A stretch of DNA of 64,000 nt from Schwartzia succinivorans DSM 10502 (GTDB taxonomy: Bacteria > Bacillota > Negativicutes > Selenomonadales > Selenomonadaceae), in contig NZ_FQUG01000005.1 in the NCBI RefSeq assembly GCF_900129225.1, positions 124,001 through 188,000 on the forward strand, given 5' to 3'. The notes below the pieces were generated by a model, which did not search any database, was not told the DNA's origin, and saw only the letters and a program-made list of their open reading frames with translations. Shown here one piece after another: positions 1-10,416 of the stretch (the stretch's first letter is position 1; each line of letters begins with the position of its first letter). Made by a program: the position numbers and the translations under genes.

Positions 1-1197
1 GAGCTGACTACTGGACGGGCGGACGGTCTTGCTCACGCGGCACGCACGGGAAAAATCATCAGGAAGAACGCTCTTGACCGTTCGATTCTTACGCTTAATG
101 ATGTGCCTGGCATACGTTCTCAGGTATTTATTTCACCCAGCAAAACGCCGAACCGCGCTGATGCGCTTTTCAAGATTATAACAACGGAGCGCTGCGGCGG
201 AATCACCTATGTGGACAACTACGGCAGCCGCTTCACGGGACGCTGGCGTATCGGCGCAGGCTATCACTGGAACAATCTCAGCCACGTTGGCGACCAGCTG
301 AATATCGCGTATCTTCAGAGCTTCGGGCGCGGGCTGCAGAGCTATGATGTGCGGTATGAGCTTCCTGTGGGAAACAACGGAACATTTGCAGGTATTGAGT
401 TCATGCGCACGGACTACACGCTGGGGGAGCAGTTTTCTTCCATTGACGCTTACGGTACATCCCATGGCTGGAAAATTTATTCAAGAACGCCGTGGAAGCG
501 TACTCTGAATAACAATCTTTACTGGCGCATGGAGGCTTCAACCACGACACTCAGCGACCGTATGAGAGAATACGGTACTGATTCGGAGAAGCACGGCTGG
601 GCGCTGCGCTTCGGACTCGACGGTGACTCACGAAATGAGCGCTCCGCGTCAAGCTATAAGCTGATGCACACAGTCGGGCATATAAATCCGCGCAATGACC
701 TTGCAAGAAGCTCTATGAGGCTTGCGGATACCGAGGGGGGCTTTCAGAAGACAACGCTGGATTTGTATCATATCCAGAAGTTTTCCAACCGTCTTTCCAT
801 GCATGCTTCCTTCGTAGGGCAGTATGCATGGTCGAATCTTGATTCCTCGGAGAAATTTTATACCGCAGGCTATCACGGAGTGAGGGCGTTTCCGCAGGGC
901 GAGTCGGGAGGCGATCACGGCTTCGTGGCATCGGCGGAGCTTCGCTGGGCGACGGGAAATCCTCACTGGCAGCTGGCGGCATTCTATGACTTTGGCTGGT
1001 CGAAAAACAGAAATGCAAGCGTCGCAGGCTCGGATTCCCGAACCCTTGCAGGCGCGGGAATAGGAATTATCTGGGCAGACAACAAAAATTCATACGCACG
1101 GATTGATTATGCGTTTCCGCTGACTGACCACATGTCCAATACCTACGGTCACGATATAGGGGGAACGGTTTGGTTCCAGTTTGTGCAGAAAATCTGA
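1..1197 (+). CDS. TpsB outer-membrane transporter, two-partner secretion (5' partial)
   Basis: The reading frame is open to the first base of the window, so this is the C-terminal part (about 398 residues) of a larger protein. Any start near 103 is an internal GTG. The first residues (LDRSILTLNDVPGIRS) look like the end of a POTRA_2 domain, and the rest fits a ShlB/FhaC-type 16-strand barrel: alternating aromatic strands, a GYHGVRAFPQGES stretch resembling the VRGY/F signature of loop 6, and a C-terminal Phe-containing strand (VWFQFVQKI). Such proteins export a TpsA exoprotein through the outer membrane. The next gene, 55 bp downstream on the same strand, encodes a TPS-domain exoprotein, so the two are almost certainly partners in one operon. 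Confidence 0.88.
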   Translation, partial: ELTTGRADGLAHAARTGKIIRKNALDRSILTLNDVPGIRSQVFISPSKTPNRADALFKIITTERCGGITYVDNYGSRFTGRWRIGAGYHWNNLSHVGDQLNIAYLQSFGRGLQSYDVRYELPVGNNGTFAGIEFMRTDYTLGEQFSSIDAYGTSHGWKIYSRTPWKRTLNNNLYWRMEASTTTLSDRMREYGTDSEKHGWALRFGLDGDSRNERSASSYKLMHTVGHINPRNDLARSSMRLADTEGGFQKTTLDLYHIQKFSNRLSMHASFVGQYAWSNLDSSEKFYTAGYHGVRAFPQGESGGDHGFVASAELRWATGNPHWQLAAFYDFGWSKNRNASVAGSDSRTLAGAGIGIIWADNKNSYARIDYAFPLTDHMSNTYGHDIGGTVWFQFVQKI

Positions 1198-1252
1198 TTG
1201 AGAAGTTTTCGATTGTATGGATTGTATGGAATGAAAGCAGGAGAGAAGTTCT

Positions 1253-4200
1253 ATGGGATGGAAAGAGGAAAAACGCTTAACAAGGAAAATAATGATTGGA
1301 CTTGCGTCAACGGTGCTTGGCCTTATGCCGCTTGATACTGCCGGTGTGGATATCGGCGTAGCTGCGGCAGAGGCAGGAGCCGCAGGCGAGGCTGTGCCTG
1401 ACGTGCGCCTTCCTGAGGGACATAATGTCGTTGATGGCAGCGTCAAGGTAAATGAGCCTATAAATACCGACGGACATGCTGTCATGGACGTTGTTCAAAG
1501 CAGTGACAAGGCTATAATCGACTGGAATACCTTTGATGTCGGCAAGGATGCAACGGTTAATTTCATTCATCTTAAAACGGAGAATAATGTTACCACGCTT
1601 AACACGGCGGCTTCGACCTTAAACCGTGTAACGGGAGGAAAGCTGTCGGAGATTGCAGGTACAATCAACTCGGTTGGTACATTTATTCTCGTCAACCCTA
1701 ATGGGGCGGTGTTTTCGAAGGGCTCCGAGGTAAACGCGGCAGGAATCGTCGTTTCTACAGCTGATATAACCAATGATAATTATAAAAAGGGCAGTCTCTG
1801 GTTTGAGCAGAACAAAAATCAGAATGCCAATATCATAATGGACGGCAGTATGAATGCGGAAACCGGAACGGATAAGACCACAAATTCCGGTGCCAACAAG
1901 GTTTTGAAGCATATTACCGACCTGAAAAACGAGAAAACGAGTCTTGATGCAGAACTGACAGCGGCGAAGGAGGCAGCGTCTGAGGAAGCAGCCGCGGCGG
2001 CGCAGGCAAAGCTTGATACGCTCCAAAAGACGGCAGGAGACCTTCTCATGCTCAACGTAACGGAGCTCAAGCCTGCTACGGGCTTCGCTGTCGGCGCCAA
2101 TGGCATAAAGCTGGTGGCTGACGGTGATATTTTCGTTGGCGCAAACGCGGCGATTACCGCAACAGCAAAGACGGATATATCCGGCGACATGACAGTGGGT
2201 GTTGAGGAGTTTGAGGTTGACGGCGGAACGTCCTCCCGAACAGGCTCCATAGTGCTGCGTGCCGACCAGAATGCCGATGACGTGGCTGTGTATGACAGGG
2301 AAGCACTTGAGGCGCATACGGGCAATGTGGATGTTGTTACCTATGATGCCGACGGAAAAGCAGTTGCTGCAGACAGTGAGGAAAAGGGCAGCCGCAAGAC
2401 GGCGAAGGTCTATCTGAGTGACGAGCTTGAGGGTAAAAATAAAATTCAGTCCCAGCACATTGGTATCTATTACGATGCGGATATCGTAGGAGATATAAAG
2501 GGCACGGACACAACAACGGTTGTTCCAAATGGAGCTGTAAACAGCAAGTTTACGCAGAAAAATTATAAGGAAACGGCTCCTAACTACAAAAGCAAGGTCA
2601 GCCTTACGGGAGAGCTGGATGCCACAAGGGGCGAGTCCTACTCTACGACCTTTGCAATGCTGGTAAATGATGTTTATCAGTTGAAGGCAATCGATGACGC
2701 AACCTATGGTAATCTCGGCGGCTCCTACGCTCAGGGAACAAGCATAAACGCGGCTGAAACGGCAAATTGGAATTCCGGTAAGGGCTTTGAACCTATCGGA
2801 GACACTTCGAATCCGTTTAAGGGTTCCTTCACAGGCAGCGGCGGCTCAAACGGCTATTCTATAAGCAATCTCACCATCAACCGCCCTGATGAAAACAATG
2901 TCGGTCTCTTTGCAAAGGTTGATGGTGGTTCCGTATGGTCGCTGACTCTGGTTGACCCGGGCATAAAGGGACGAAACTATGTTGGCGGCGCTGCGGGCGA
3001 GGGCGTTAACGCGCACTTCGAGGGCGTGACTGTAAGAAAGAGTGCCGCGGCTGATGCGGCAGCTGTCAACGTAGGCGGCGAGAACAGCGTCGGCGGAGTT
3101 GTTGGCGCGGAGCTGAACAGCAGTATCCGTTCCTCGGTAAATGAGTCCTCTGTCAGCGGCGGAAATAACGTTGGCGGTATCGTCGGTATGGCTGTGGGAA
3201 GCCGTGGCGGATATACAATCGACCGCAGTAAAAATAAGGCAGTCGAGACCAATTCGGGAGTCGGAAGTGTAACAGGAACAGGCTCATATACGGGCGGTCT
3301 TGTGGGAGTTCTCCGCGATGATGTATATGCAGGGGAAGGCGAAGCGCAGAAGGGCCCTGAGGCATGGGCAGGAAAGGCAGGAAGCACGGCACTTGTTTCG
3401 GAGTCTGTGAATAACGGCAGAGTTTCTGGACGGGATTATACAGGCGGTATTGTCGGCGCGATGTACGGCACAGGTACAAATACTGTTTCCGTAAAGACGA
3501 CCTACAATTCAAATGAAGGAACAACGCTGGGCACAAAAATCGGCGAAGAAAGTACGGGTGCAGGCACAAGTGAGTTCGGACGTGTGACGGGTAAAGAAAA
3601 TGTCGGCGGTCTTGCGGGCTATATGAATAACTCGGAAATCGAGACGGCATACAACGCAGGAAATGTGACGGGCGAAAAGAATGTTGGCGGTGTCACGGGC
3701 AAGATGGAGGGAAGCTCCTCTATAAGCAAGGCGTACAATGCCGATAATAACACTGTGCTGGTGACTGCAGCGGCAAACGCGACGATAACATCTGCGGACA
3801 ATAACAAATACTATGGCTTTACTGCAAACGGTCATTCCTACCAGTATGACCAGAGCAGTCAGCAGTGGGTGAGAGACGATGGCGAAAAGCTGACTACTGA
3901 AAAGGTTCTTGAGGAAGCTCCTGAATCCACGCGTACCTACAACAACCGTCTTGCATACCGCGACGCTGTTATCTCAGGAAATGAGAATGTCGGCGGTGTC
4001 GTCGGTGATATGGAAGGCGGCACTATTGAACAGGTATATAACGCAGGCCGTGTAAAGGCTGCCGATGGCGCGGCTGCTGATACCATCGGAGATTTTGGCG
4101 GTATCAGAAATGGCGGAACCGTTACGGACAGCTTCTATGTCACAAAGAGACAGGACGGCACAACGGATATAACGAATATCGGAAAGGCCTTCGGCACAGG

Positions 4201-7200
4201 TGACGCCTCGGGCGTAGACGCAAAGAATCTTTACGAGGCTTCAAACATAAAAACCGACGGCGTAAATGGTGTTGATTGGGCGAAGGATGGTGCAAAGATT
4301 GTAAATCAGAATGATGACTGGATGATTTACTCAAACTCCGCGACACCGCTTTTGAAGCATTTCATGAAGAAAATCAACATCAACCGCCAGTACGAGTACG
4401 ACGGCACAACCCACAACCTAGTTACTACGGACGTGGATAATTTCTACGGCGGTGCATTCTTCGAGGGAGAAGGAAAGGGACGCTATGTTACCACGGAAGG
4501 AATCGACACGGTAAGCGGATATGATCCTACGAAATGGAAGGTGAAATCCGGTACAACGAATGCGGCTGATATCAACGGAAAATCCTCTGTTTATACCTAT
4601 GAGAATGCCGACATGTGGTCTCCGCAGCACGGCTACTTCGTAGACTCCAACGCGGCAGTCATCATCGTTCCGAGAATACTGAATGCCGAGGTCACCGGCG
4701 AGAAAACCTACGGACAGGATGCCGTAAGCGGTGCCGTCATCGTGGATGCGAACGCATCGGCAGAGGAAATCAAAAACGCGCAGAACGGTGGCGCAAACTA
4801 TGCAATTCGCTTCGTGAATGACACAACGGGGAAAACAGGCTTTGTCAATGGCGAGGATGCGTACGGGCATGACGGAGCAAAGGGTGTCCTGTCATCGGGG
4901 GGAGCGGCGCTTACTGTCGGAGAGGACGGAAAGGTAAAGATTTCCGGCGGCAGCTACAGTGATGATACGAACATGCTCGACGCTGGAACATACACGGATG
5001 CCAAAAAGTTCACGAATCCTGAGCTTAAGAGCGACCACAACAACTACAAGATTGTCTACACGGATAAGCTTACCGTAAATAAAGCGGATTTGTATTTTAC
5101 GGCAGAGGGAACCCGTGAATACGGCGAGGCGAATAAGGCATCCGATTTCCACTACACGGCTGCCGCTGTCAGTGACGGTACAAACGACACACTGAACAAC
5201 GGCGCGCTGAAGTCCTGGGATAACACGGCTGATAATATTGACGCACTCATTACGAACCGAGGCACCGCAGCTGTTACCGTCAAATCCGAAGCAGGAGCAA
5301 AAACGGGAAAGACGACCTCGGATATCAATATCACGGAGAAATCCTGGGTAAAGGATACGGAGGATAAAAAATATACTCTCGCAAAGGGCAGCTTTGAAAG
5401 CGACGGAAAGAGCGAGCTTGTAAGCAAGAACTACAACCTTATCTTCGTTGACAGCGTTGCTGATGAGGCTGTCGCGGACAAGCAGGGAAAGAGTACATAC
5501 GAGATTACTCCTGTAGACCTTTATTACAACATCGTCGGCACGAGGAAATACGGCGATGCCGCGGATAAGACGGTTTACGATATAACTGCCGCTGACGCGT
5601 CAAAGCTGAAAAACGGGGACAAGCTTTCGGATATTGAGACGCATGACGGCCTTAATTCCTTCGCGGCAGGTGTTGTGGAGCAGCTTGAAAAGGATGGCAA
5701 AATCAACACGGAGCATGTAAAACGCGACGCGGCAGGCAAGGTCGTTTACGTTTACGATGAGGGACTGGATACGGGTGGAGATACGAGCCATATAAACACG
5801 GACGCTGAAAATCCGAATTATAATATGAAGGCAAAAAATCTCCAGTATACGGTCACACCTGCAGAGCTTACCTACAAGGCTGACGATAACACGAAGGTCT
5901 ACGGCAATACGGCTATGGACAGGGATTTCTCGGGAAGCTTTACGACTGGCTTTGTTAACGGAGATTCCGCTGACGGAGTTTATGTGGCAGGCAGCACGGA
6001 GAAGGTCAAGGCATCCGAGGCAGCGGGAACGGCCTCCTATTCGACGAAAATCGACGCAGATAAGAATGTGACGGATGCAAAGACTGACGCAGGAACCTAT
6101 AACGGCGCGATTCAGGCTTCGGGCTTAAAGCTCAACGACTACGAGATTAAATATGAAGCAGGAAATGCCACGGTCACGCCGAGGGATATAAATATCGAGT
6201 ACACGGTATCGGATAAGACGAAGGTTTACGGAGAAACTAATCCTACTCTGTCGGCTGATTCCGATATCAACGTGACGGCAGGTTTTGTAAACGGAGACAC
6301 TCTGAAAAATAATGAGTACACCTTCACGGGAATGCCGGAAAAGAATCAGAAGGCAGACGTGGGAACATACGACCTTGATTTGAAGGACAAGGATTGGCAG
6401 AAGGCTGTCGGAGGAAACTACAAGGTCGATACTGTCACGGCAAACAAGGGAACGCTGACGGTAACTCCGAAGGAAATTTCTCTTGCGGTTGATGACAAGT
6501 CCAAGGTCTACGGAAACGACAATCCTGAGCTTACGGGAACATTCACGGGCATGCTGGACGGAGATACCCACAAAAAGGTTTCCTATAAGACAGATGCAGG
6601 CGAGCGGTCTCACGTAGGCGATTACGGGATTTCAGTTGATTACGGAGACAAGGAGCATACTGCTTACTGGCAGGATATCCTTGGCAAAAACTATACGCTG
6701 AAGGACGAAAATGTTACAAACGGAAGCCTGCACATAACACCGCGCAGCATCTCCTACAAGGCTGATGACGCGACACGTGAGGCCGGCTCCGATAAAGAAC
6801 CTGTTCTTGGCGGCGGCTTTGTCCTCGGCAAAAAAGGAGAAAGCACAGGCTTTATGAGCTGGGATCTTCCGAAGCTTGAGGCATATAATCTTTCATCTGG
6901 GGATTTTACGACAGATACCACGAAGGAATCAGAGCCGGGAGATTATTTGGACGATATCCGGACGGCATACAGCAAGGAGGAGCTTGCGGAACGCTTCGGC
7001 GCAGATGAAAGCTTTAGAAAGGATTATGAAATCGTCGATGTTCTTCCGGGCACGATGCATGTAATCGTGAAACGGGGACTTACTCCGAGCTTCTCAAGCA
7101 ATCCGAGAGGCAATTCTCCACTTCCGGGAGTTGTGCCAATTTCTGATGATACGGCGGTTATCGACGGACAGGGAATGGACATGCCGAAGGAGGCTGTCGC

Positions 7201-7675
7201 ACCGCGTCCGATTGATGATGAATCAAAGAATCATCCGAATGTTTCCTTCCGTCCTGCGGACGAAGATGAGGAAGAGTCAGACAGAGAGAAGGATATCATC
7301 TGGAAGGAGGTTTCCTCGGATAATGTCCCGGAAGCTGATGACGGAGGAGAAATCGAGCGTGAGAGAAGAGGCTCCCTGCGTTTCCTTACCATTGAGGATA
7401 CAGGTATAAACGTAAAGCCCGCTGCACTCTCAGCCAACACGATTACTGTTGATGCATCCAGCCGAAGCGACGGAGGAAGCACCGTGGTCATCGAAAATGT
7501 GCATGATGATATCCGAGTCATAGGAACGAAGCCGCTTCTCAAGGGAACGACAATCGACACGCTCAAGGAAAGCGCTGTCATCCGTGACGAAGGAAACGGG
7601 AAAAGATTTAAGCCTGCAGCTGACCTGGCAGAGGCAGAGCGCGGCGAAATTTTTCCTGAAACAGAAGCAGAATAA
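1253..7675 (+). CDS. TpsA-type filamentous haemagglutinin-like exoprotein with GLUG and MBG repeats
   Basis: A 2140-residue secreted protein, the likely substrate of the transporter upstream. An extended signal region (residues 1-38) is followed by a TPS secretion domain (about 45-330) with the conserved-type segment VNPNGAVF at 147-154. A charged Ala/Glu-rich coiled-coil insertion (about 217-263) interrupts this domain. Residues about 526-963 carry GLUG-like motifs (repeated NVGGVVG/NVGGIVG). About seven MBG-like units follow (about 1137-1943), each introduced by a pattern such as VTPxxI..KVYGxxNP. The C-terminal tail (about 1950-2140) is acidic and has no obvious membrane anchor. The ATG at 1253 follows an AGGAGAG ribosome site, and a strong terminator follows the gene. 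The likely role is adhesion or surface structure; the ligand is unknown. Confidence 0.88.
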   Translation: MGWKEEKRLTRKIMIGLASTVLGLMPLDTAGVDIGVAAAEAGAAGEAVPDVRLPEGHNVVDGSVKVNEPINTDGHAVMDVVQSSDKAIIDWNTFDVGKDATVNFIHLKTENNVTTLNTAASTLNRVTGGKLSEIAGTINSVGTFILVNPNGAVFSKGSEVNAAGIVVSTADITNDNYKKGSLWFEQNKNQNANIIMDGSMNAETGTDKTTNSGANKVLKHITDLKNEKTSLDAELTAAKEAASEEAAAAAQAKLDTLQKTAGDLLMLNVTELKPATGFAVGANGIKLVADGDIFVGANAAITATAKTDISGDMTVGVEEFEVDGGTSSRTGSIVLRADQNADDVAVYDREALEAHTGNVDVVTYDADGKAVAADSEEKGSRKTAKVYLSDELEGKNKIQSQHIGIYYDADIVGDIKGTDTTTVVPNGAVNSKFTQKNYKETAPNYKSKVSLTGELDATRGESYSTTFAMLVNDVYQLKAIDDATYGNLGGSYAQGTSINAAETANWNSGKGFEPIGDTSNPFKGSFTGSGGSNGYSISNLTINRPDENNVGLFAKVDGGSVWSLTLVDPGIKGRNYVGGAAGEGVNAHFEGVTVRKSAAADAAAVNVGGENSVGGVVGAELNSSIRSSVNESSVSGGNNVGGIVGMAVGSRGGYTIDRSKNKAVETNSGVGSVTGTGSYTGGLVGVLRDDVYAGEGEAQKGPEAWAGKAGSTALVSESVNNGRVSGRDYTGGIVGAMYGTGTNTVSVKTTYNSNEGTTLGTKIGEESTGAGTSEFGRVTGKENVGGLAGYMNNSEIETAYNAGNVTGEKNVGGVTGKMEGSSSISKAYNADNNTVLVTAAANATITSADNNKYYGFTANGHSYQYDQSSQQWVRDDGEKLTTEKVLEEAPESTRTYNNRLAYRDAVISGNENVGGVVGDMEGGTIEQVYNAGRVKAADGAAADTIGDFGGIRNGGTVTDSFYVTKRQDGTTDITNIGKAFGTGDASGVDAKNLYEASNIKTDGVNGVDWAKDGAKIVNQNDDWMIYSNSATPLLKHFMKKININRQYEYDGTTHNLVTTDVDNFYGGAFFEGEGKGRYVTTEGIDTVSGYDPTKWKVKSGTTNAADINGKSSVYTYENADMWSPQHGYFVDSNAAVIIVPRILNAEVTGEKTYGQDAVSGAVIVDANASAEEIKNAQNGGANYAIRFVNDTTGKTGFVNGEDAYGHDGAKGVLSSGGAALTVGEDGKVKISGGSYSDDTNMLDAGTYTDAKKFTNPELKSDHNNYKIVYTDKLTVNKADLYFTAEGTREYGEANKASDFHYTAAAVSDGTNDTLNNGALKSWDNTADNIDALITNRGTAAVTVKSEAGAKTGKTTSDINITEKSWVKDTEDKKYTLAKGSFESDGKSELVSKNYNLIFVDSVADEAVADKQGKSTYEITPVDLYYNIVGTRKYGDAADKTVYDITAADASKLKNGDKLSDIETHDGLNSFAAGVVEQLEKDGKINTEHVKRDAAGKVVYVYDEGLDTGGDTSHINTDAENPNYNMKAKNLQYTVTPAELTYKADDNTKVYGNTAMDRDFSGSFTTGFVNGDSADGVYVAGSTEKVKASEAAGTASYSTKIDADKNVTDAKTDAGTYNGAIQASGLKLNDYEIKYEAGNATVTPRDINIEYTVSDKTKVYGETNPTLSADSDINVTAGFVNGDTLKNNEYTFTGMPEKNQKADVGTYDLDLKDKDWQKAVGGNYKVDTVTANKGTLTVTPKEISLAVDDKSKVYGNDNPELTGTFTGMLDGDTHKKVSYKTDAGERSHVGDYGISVDYGDKEHTAYWQDILGKNYTLKDENVTNGSLHITPRSISYKADDATREAGSDKEPVLGGGFVLGKKGESTGFMSWDLPKLEAYNLSSGDFTTDTTKESEPGDYLDDIRTAYSKEELAERFGADESFRKDYEIVDVLPGTMHVIVKRGLTPSFSSNPRGNSPLPGVVPISDDTAVIDGQGMDMPKEAVAPRPIDDESKNHPNVSFRPADEDEEESDREKDIIWKEVSSDNVPEADDGGEIERERRGSLRFLTIEDTGINVKPAALSANTITVDASSRSDGGSTVVIENVHDDIRVIGTKPLLKGTTIDTLKESAVIRDEGNGKRFKPAADLAEAERGEIFPETEAE
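2830..4140 (+). repeat. GLUG-like repeat region inside the TpsA gene
   Basis: The encoded segment (residues about 526-963) repeats a motif of the form ENVGGVVG followed by a Ser/Asn-rich turn, spaced about 25-60 residues apart. This matches GLUG-type repeats found in bacterial surface adhesins. The boundaries are approximate. Confidence 0.65.
4663..7080 (+). repeat. Array of about seven MBG-like domains inside the TpsA gene
   Basis: Translated units of about 95-145 residues begin with a strand such as LTVTPKEISLAVDDKSKVYG and contain GFVNGD- or GMLDGD-like and NYxL/NYKV segments. Clear unit starts are near 4663, 5068, 5500, 5848, 6168, 6457 and 6727. The last unit has lost the KVYG box (it reads REAG). 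MBG domains are Ig-like stalk modules of adhesins, so this is probably an extended stalk. Confidence 0.7.
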
Positions 7676-7687
7676 TTTTTCAAACGC

Positions 7688-7720
7688 AAAAAAGACGCCG
7701 TGAGCTGCGGCGTCTTTTTA
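7688..7720 (+). terminator. Rho-independent terminator after the TpsA gene
   Basis: A perfect 9-bp stem AAGACGCCG / CGGCGTCTT (7692-7700 and 7708-7716) with a 7-nt loop is flanked by an A-run and followed by a T-run. It sits 13 bases after the stop codon and separates the secretion locus from secA. Confidence 0.9.
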
Positions 7721-7743
7721 TGTTATCGGAGCCGTCGATTTCT

Positions 7744-7772
7744 TTGACTTATAATGAGCTCTCTGATAAAAT
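7744..7772 (+). promoter_or_regulatory. Predicted sigma-70-type promoter of secA
   Basis: TTGACT (7744-7749), a 17-bp spacer and TAAAAT (7767-7772) lie about 70 bp before the secA start. This is a close fit to the housekeeping consensus. No other gene lies between it and secA. Confidence 0.65.
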
Positions 7773-7840
7773 TGAAAGTTAGTATGAATAAGTGTACATT
7801 TTTTACCCATAGGGGTTTTAATTGAAGGAGTGGTTCAGTT

Positions 7841-10378
7841 TTGTGGGGATTCTTGAAACGGTTTCTCGGTGATAATAACGAAAAAGAAATTAAAAGATAT
7901 AAGGGCGTTGTAGATAAGATAAACAGTCTTGAGGCAGGTCTTACGGACCTCAGCGACGCTTCACTTGCCGGATACACACAGAAGTTCAAGGACAGACTTG
8001 AAGCCGGCGAGACTCTTGACGATATCCTGCCTGAGGCATTTGCGGTCTGCCGTGAGGCATCGCGCCGTGTTCTCGGTATGCGCCATTTTGATGTTCAGCT
8101 CATCGGCGGTATGTGCCTTCATGAGGGCCGTATCGCTGAGATGAAGACAGGTGAAGGTAAAACCCTCGTGGCTACTCTCCCTGTTTACCTCAACGCTCTC
8201 ACAGGCAAGGGCGTCCACATGGTCACTGTCAATGATTACTTGGCAAAGCGTGACAGTGAGTGGATGGGCCATCTCTATAAGTTCCTTGGTCTTACCGTCG
8301 GACTTATCGAGCATGACATGGATTTCCCTGAGCGCAAGTATGCCTACGGCTGTGATGTAACTTTTGGTACGAACAACGAATACGGATTTGACTACCTCCG
8401 TGACAACATGGTTATCTCTGCGGACCAGATGGTTCAGCGGGAGCTTAACTATGCCATCGTGGATGAGGTGGACAGTATCCTCATTGATGAAGCGCGTACA
8501 CCGCTCATCATTTCAGGTCCGGGCGCAAAATCCACGGACGTTTATGTGAAAATGGCTGCCGCTGTCGCTCCTCTTCGTGAAGGCGAGGATTACAAGGTTG
8601 ATGAAAAGCAGAAGACTGTTGCCCCGAGCGACGAGTCTGTTCATAAGGTGGAGCGCGCTCTCGGCGTAAAGAATCTCTATGCTCCAGAGAACATTGAGTA
8701 TTCCCACTGCTTCAACGCGGCTCTCCGTGCGAAGGCACTCATGAAGCGCGACAGGGATTATGTTGTCCGGGACGGCGAGATTGTTATCGTTGATGAATTT
8801 ACGGGCCGTCTGATGTTCGGACGCCGTTACTCCGAGGGCCTTCATCAGGCTATTGAGGCTAAGGAAGGCGTTAAGGTCCAGCGTGAGTCTCAGACTCTTG
8901 CTACCATTACCTTCCAGAACTATTTCCGCATGTACAGCAAGCTTTCGGGTATGACAGGTACGGCAAAGACAGAGGAAAACGAGTTCCTCAAAATCTATAA
9001 CCTGCCTGTTATCGTTGTACCGACGAACCGTCCTGTACAGCGTATAGATGAGCCTGACCTCATCTATAAGACGAAAAAGGCTAAATATAAGGCCGTTGCA
9101 AAGGCCGTGGACGAGATGCATGCGACGGGACGTCCTATTCTTATCGGTACGACATCCATCACGCAGTCCGAGGAGCTCAGTGCCCTTTTGAGCAAGCACG
9201 GTGTTCCTCATAATGTCCTGAATGCCAAGTTCCATGAGAAGGAAGCTGAAATAATCAAGGATGCCGGTCAGAAGGGCGCGGTCACAATCGCGACAAACAT
9301 GGCAGGCCGTGGTACGGATATTCTTCTCGGCGAGGGCGTCAAGGAGCTGGGCGGTCTCTGTATTATCGGTACGGAGCGTCATGAGTCACGCCGTATTGAC
9401 AACCAGCTCCGCGGACGTGCAGGGCGTCAGGGAGACCCGGGTTCTTCACGCTTCTATCTTTCCCTGGAGGACGACCTTCTGCGCCTCTTTGCGGCAGATA
9501 ACATCGCTTCCGTTATGGATAAGCTGGGCATGGAAGAGGATGAGCCTATCGAGCACAGCCTCATCACACGCTCCATTGAGCATGCGCAGAAGAAGGTAGA
9601 GGCAAGAAACTTCGACATGCGTAAAAATGTCCTTGAATATGATGATGTCATGAACCAGCAGCGTGAGGTTATCTATGCTCAGCGTCGTCAGGTACTCAAC
9701 GGCGAAGGCCTCCGTGATAACATCATGAATATGGTCAAGGAAATCATCAAGAGCGAGATGAACCAGTATGCCAACGAGAAGCTCTATCCGGAGGAATGGA
9801 CTCTGGACGGACTTATCGAGGACGCAGAGGAAATCTATGCTCCTAAGGGCAGCCTTGTGAAGGAAGAGCTGGAGCAGATGAGCCGCGACGAACTGCAGGA
9901 AACTCTGGAAAAGCTGGCTGAGGACAACTACGCTAAACGCGAGGAAATGTTCTCCGAGACTATGATGCGCGAGCTGGAGAAGGTTGTTATGCTCCGGGTT
10001 GTAGACAACAAGTGGATGGAACACCTCGACCACATGGATATGCTTCGTCAGGGTATCAATCTTCGTGCGTACGGTCAGCGCAATCCGCTGGTTGAGTACA
10101 AAATCGAGGGTTACAATATGTTCGAGGAAATGGTACAGCAGATTCAGACCGACATCGCAAAGCTCATGTATCATGTGAGCGTTGTGACGGAGGAGCAGCG
10201 TCAGCTTGAGGACCATCTGCAGAACGCCCAGGCATCCCATGGCGAGGATACAAGCCAGGCGGAGTCTCCGCAGAAATCCGCGAAGAAGCCTGTCCGCTCC
10301 GAGCACATCGGAAGAAATGATTTGTGCCCATGCGGCAGCGGAAAGAAGTATAAAAACTGCTGCGGGAAAAATAAGTAA
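7841..10378 (+). CDS. secA: Preprotein translocase ATPase SecA
   Basis: The motor ATPase that drives unfolded proteins through SecYEG at the inner membrane. At 845 residues it is of normal length. Visible features: Walker A GEGKT (104-108), the [19 protein letters not shown] block (about 207-225), helicase motif VI-like [17 protein letters not shown], and a C-terminal zinc-binding SEC-C motif [13 protein letters not shown]. Translation most likely starts at the TTG at 7841 (protein start [10 protein letters not shown]), preceded by GAAGGAG at 7824-7830. It is followed 38 bp later by prfB, the common secA-prfB order in Firmicutes. Confidence 0.98.
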   Translation: MWGFLKRFLGDNNEKEIKRYKGVVDKINSLEAGLTDLSDASLAGYTQKFKDRLEAGETLDDILPEAFAVCREASRRVLGMRHFDVQLIGGMCLHEGRIAEMKTGEGKTLVATLPVYLNALTGKGVHMVTVNDYLAKRDSEWMGHLYKFLGLTVGLIEHDMDFPERKYAYGCDVTFGTNNEYGFDYLRDNMVISADQMVQRELNYAIVDEVDSILIDEARTPLIISGPGAKSTDVYVKMAAAVAPLREGEDYKVDEKQKTVAPSDESVHKVERALGVKNLYAPENIEYSHCFNAALRAKALMKRDRDYVVRDGEIVIVDEFTGRLMFGRRYSEGLHQAIEAKEGVKVQRESQTLATITFQNYFRMYSKLSGMTGTAKTEENEFLKIYNLPVIVVPTNRPVQRIDEPDLIYKTKKAKYKAVAKAVDEMHATGRPILIGTTSITQSEELSALLSKHGVPHNVLNAKFHEKEAEIIKDAGQKGAVTIATNMAGRGTDILLGEGVKELGGLCIIGTERHESRRIDNQLRGRAGRQGDPGSSRFYLSLEDDLLRLFAADNIASVMDKLGMEEDEPIEHSLITRSIEHAQKKVEARNFDMRKNVLEYDDVMNQQREVIYAQRRQVLNGEGLRDNIMNMVKEIIKSEMNQYANEKLYPEEWTLDGLIEDAEEIYAPKGSLVKEELEQMSRDELQETLEKLAEDNYAKREEMFSETMMRELEKVVMLRVVDNKWMEHLDHMDMLRQGINLRAYGQRNPLVEYKIEGYNMFEEMVQQIQTDIAKLMYHVSVVTEEQRQLEDHLQNAQASHGEDTSQAESPQKSAKKPVRSEHIGRNDLCPCGSGKKYKNCCGKNK

Positions 10379-10416
10379 TAAACAAAGTATCATAGATTTA
10401 GGAAGTGAATTCGTCA

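Noticed and set aside
103-105. Start codon of the first gene
   Set aside because: It is a GTG inside a frame that is open to base 1, and the upstream codons continue a POTRA-like sequence, so the gene begins outside the window.
1619-2458. 279-codon minus-strand frame in the TpsA gene
   Set aside because: It is a shadow of the exoprotein reading frame, with Cys/Arg-rich sequence and no ribosome site.
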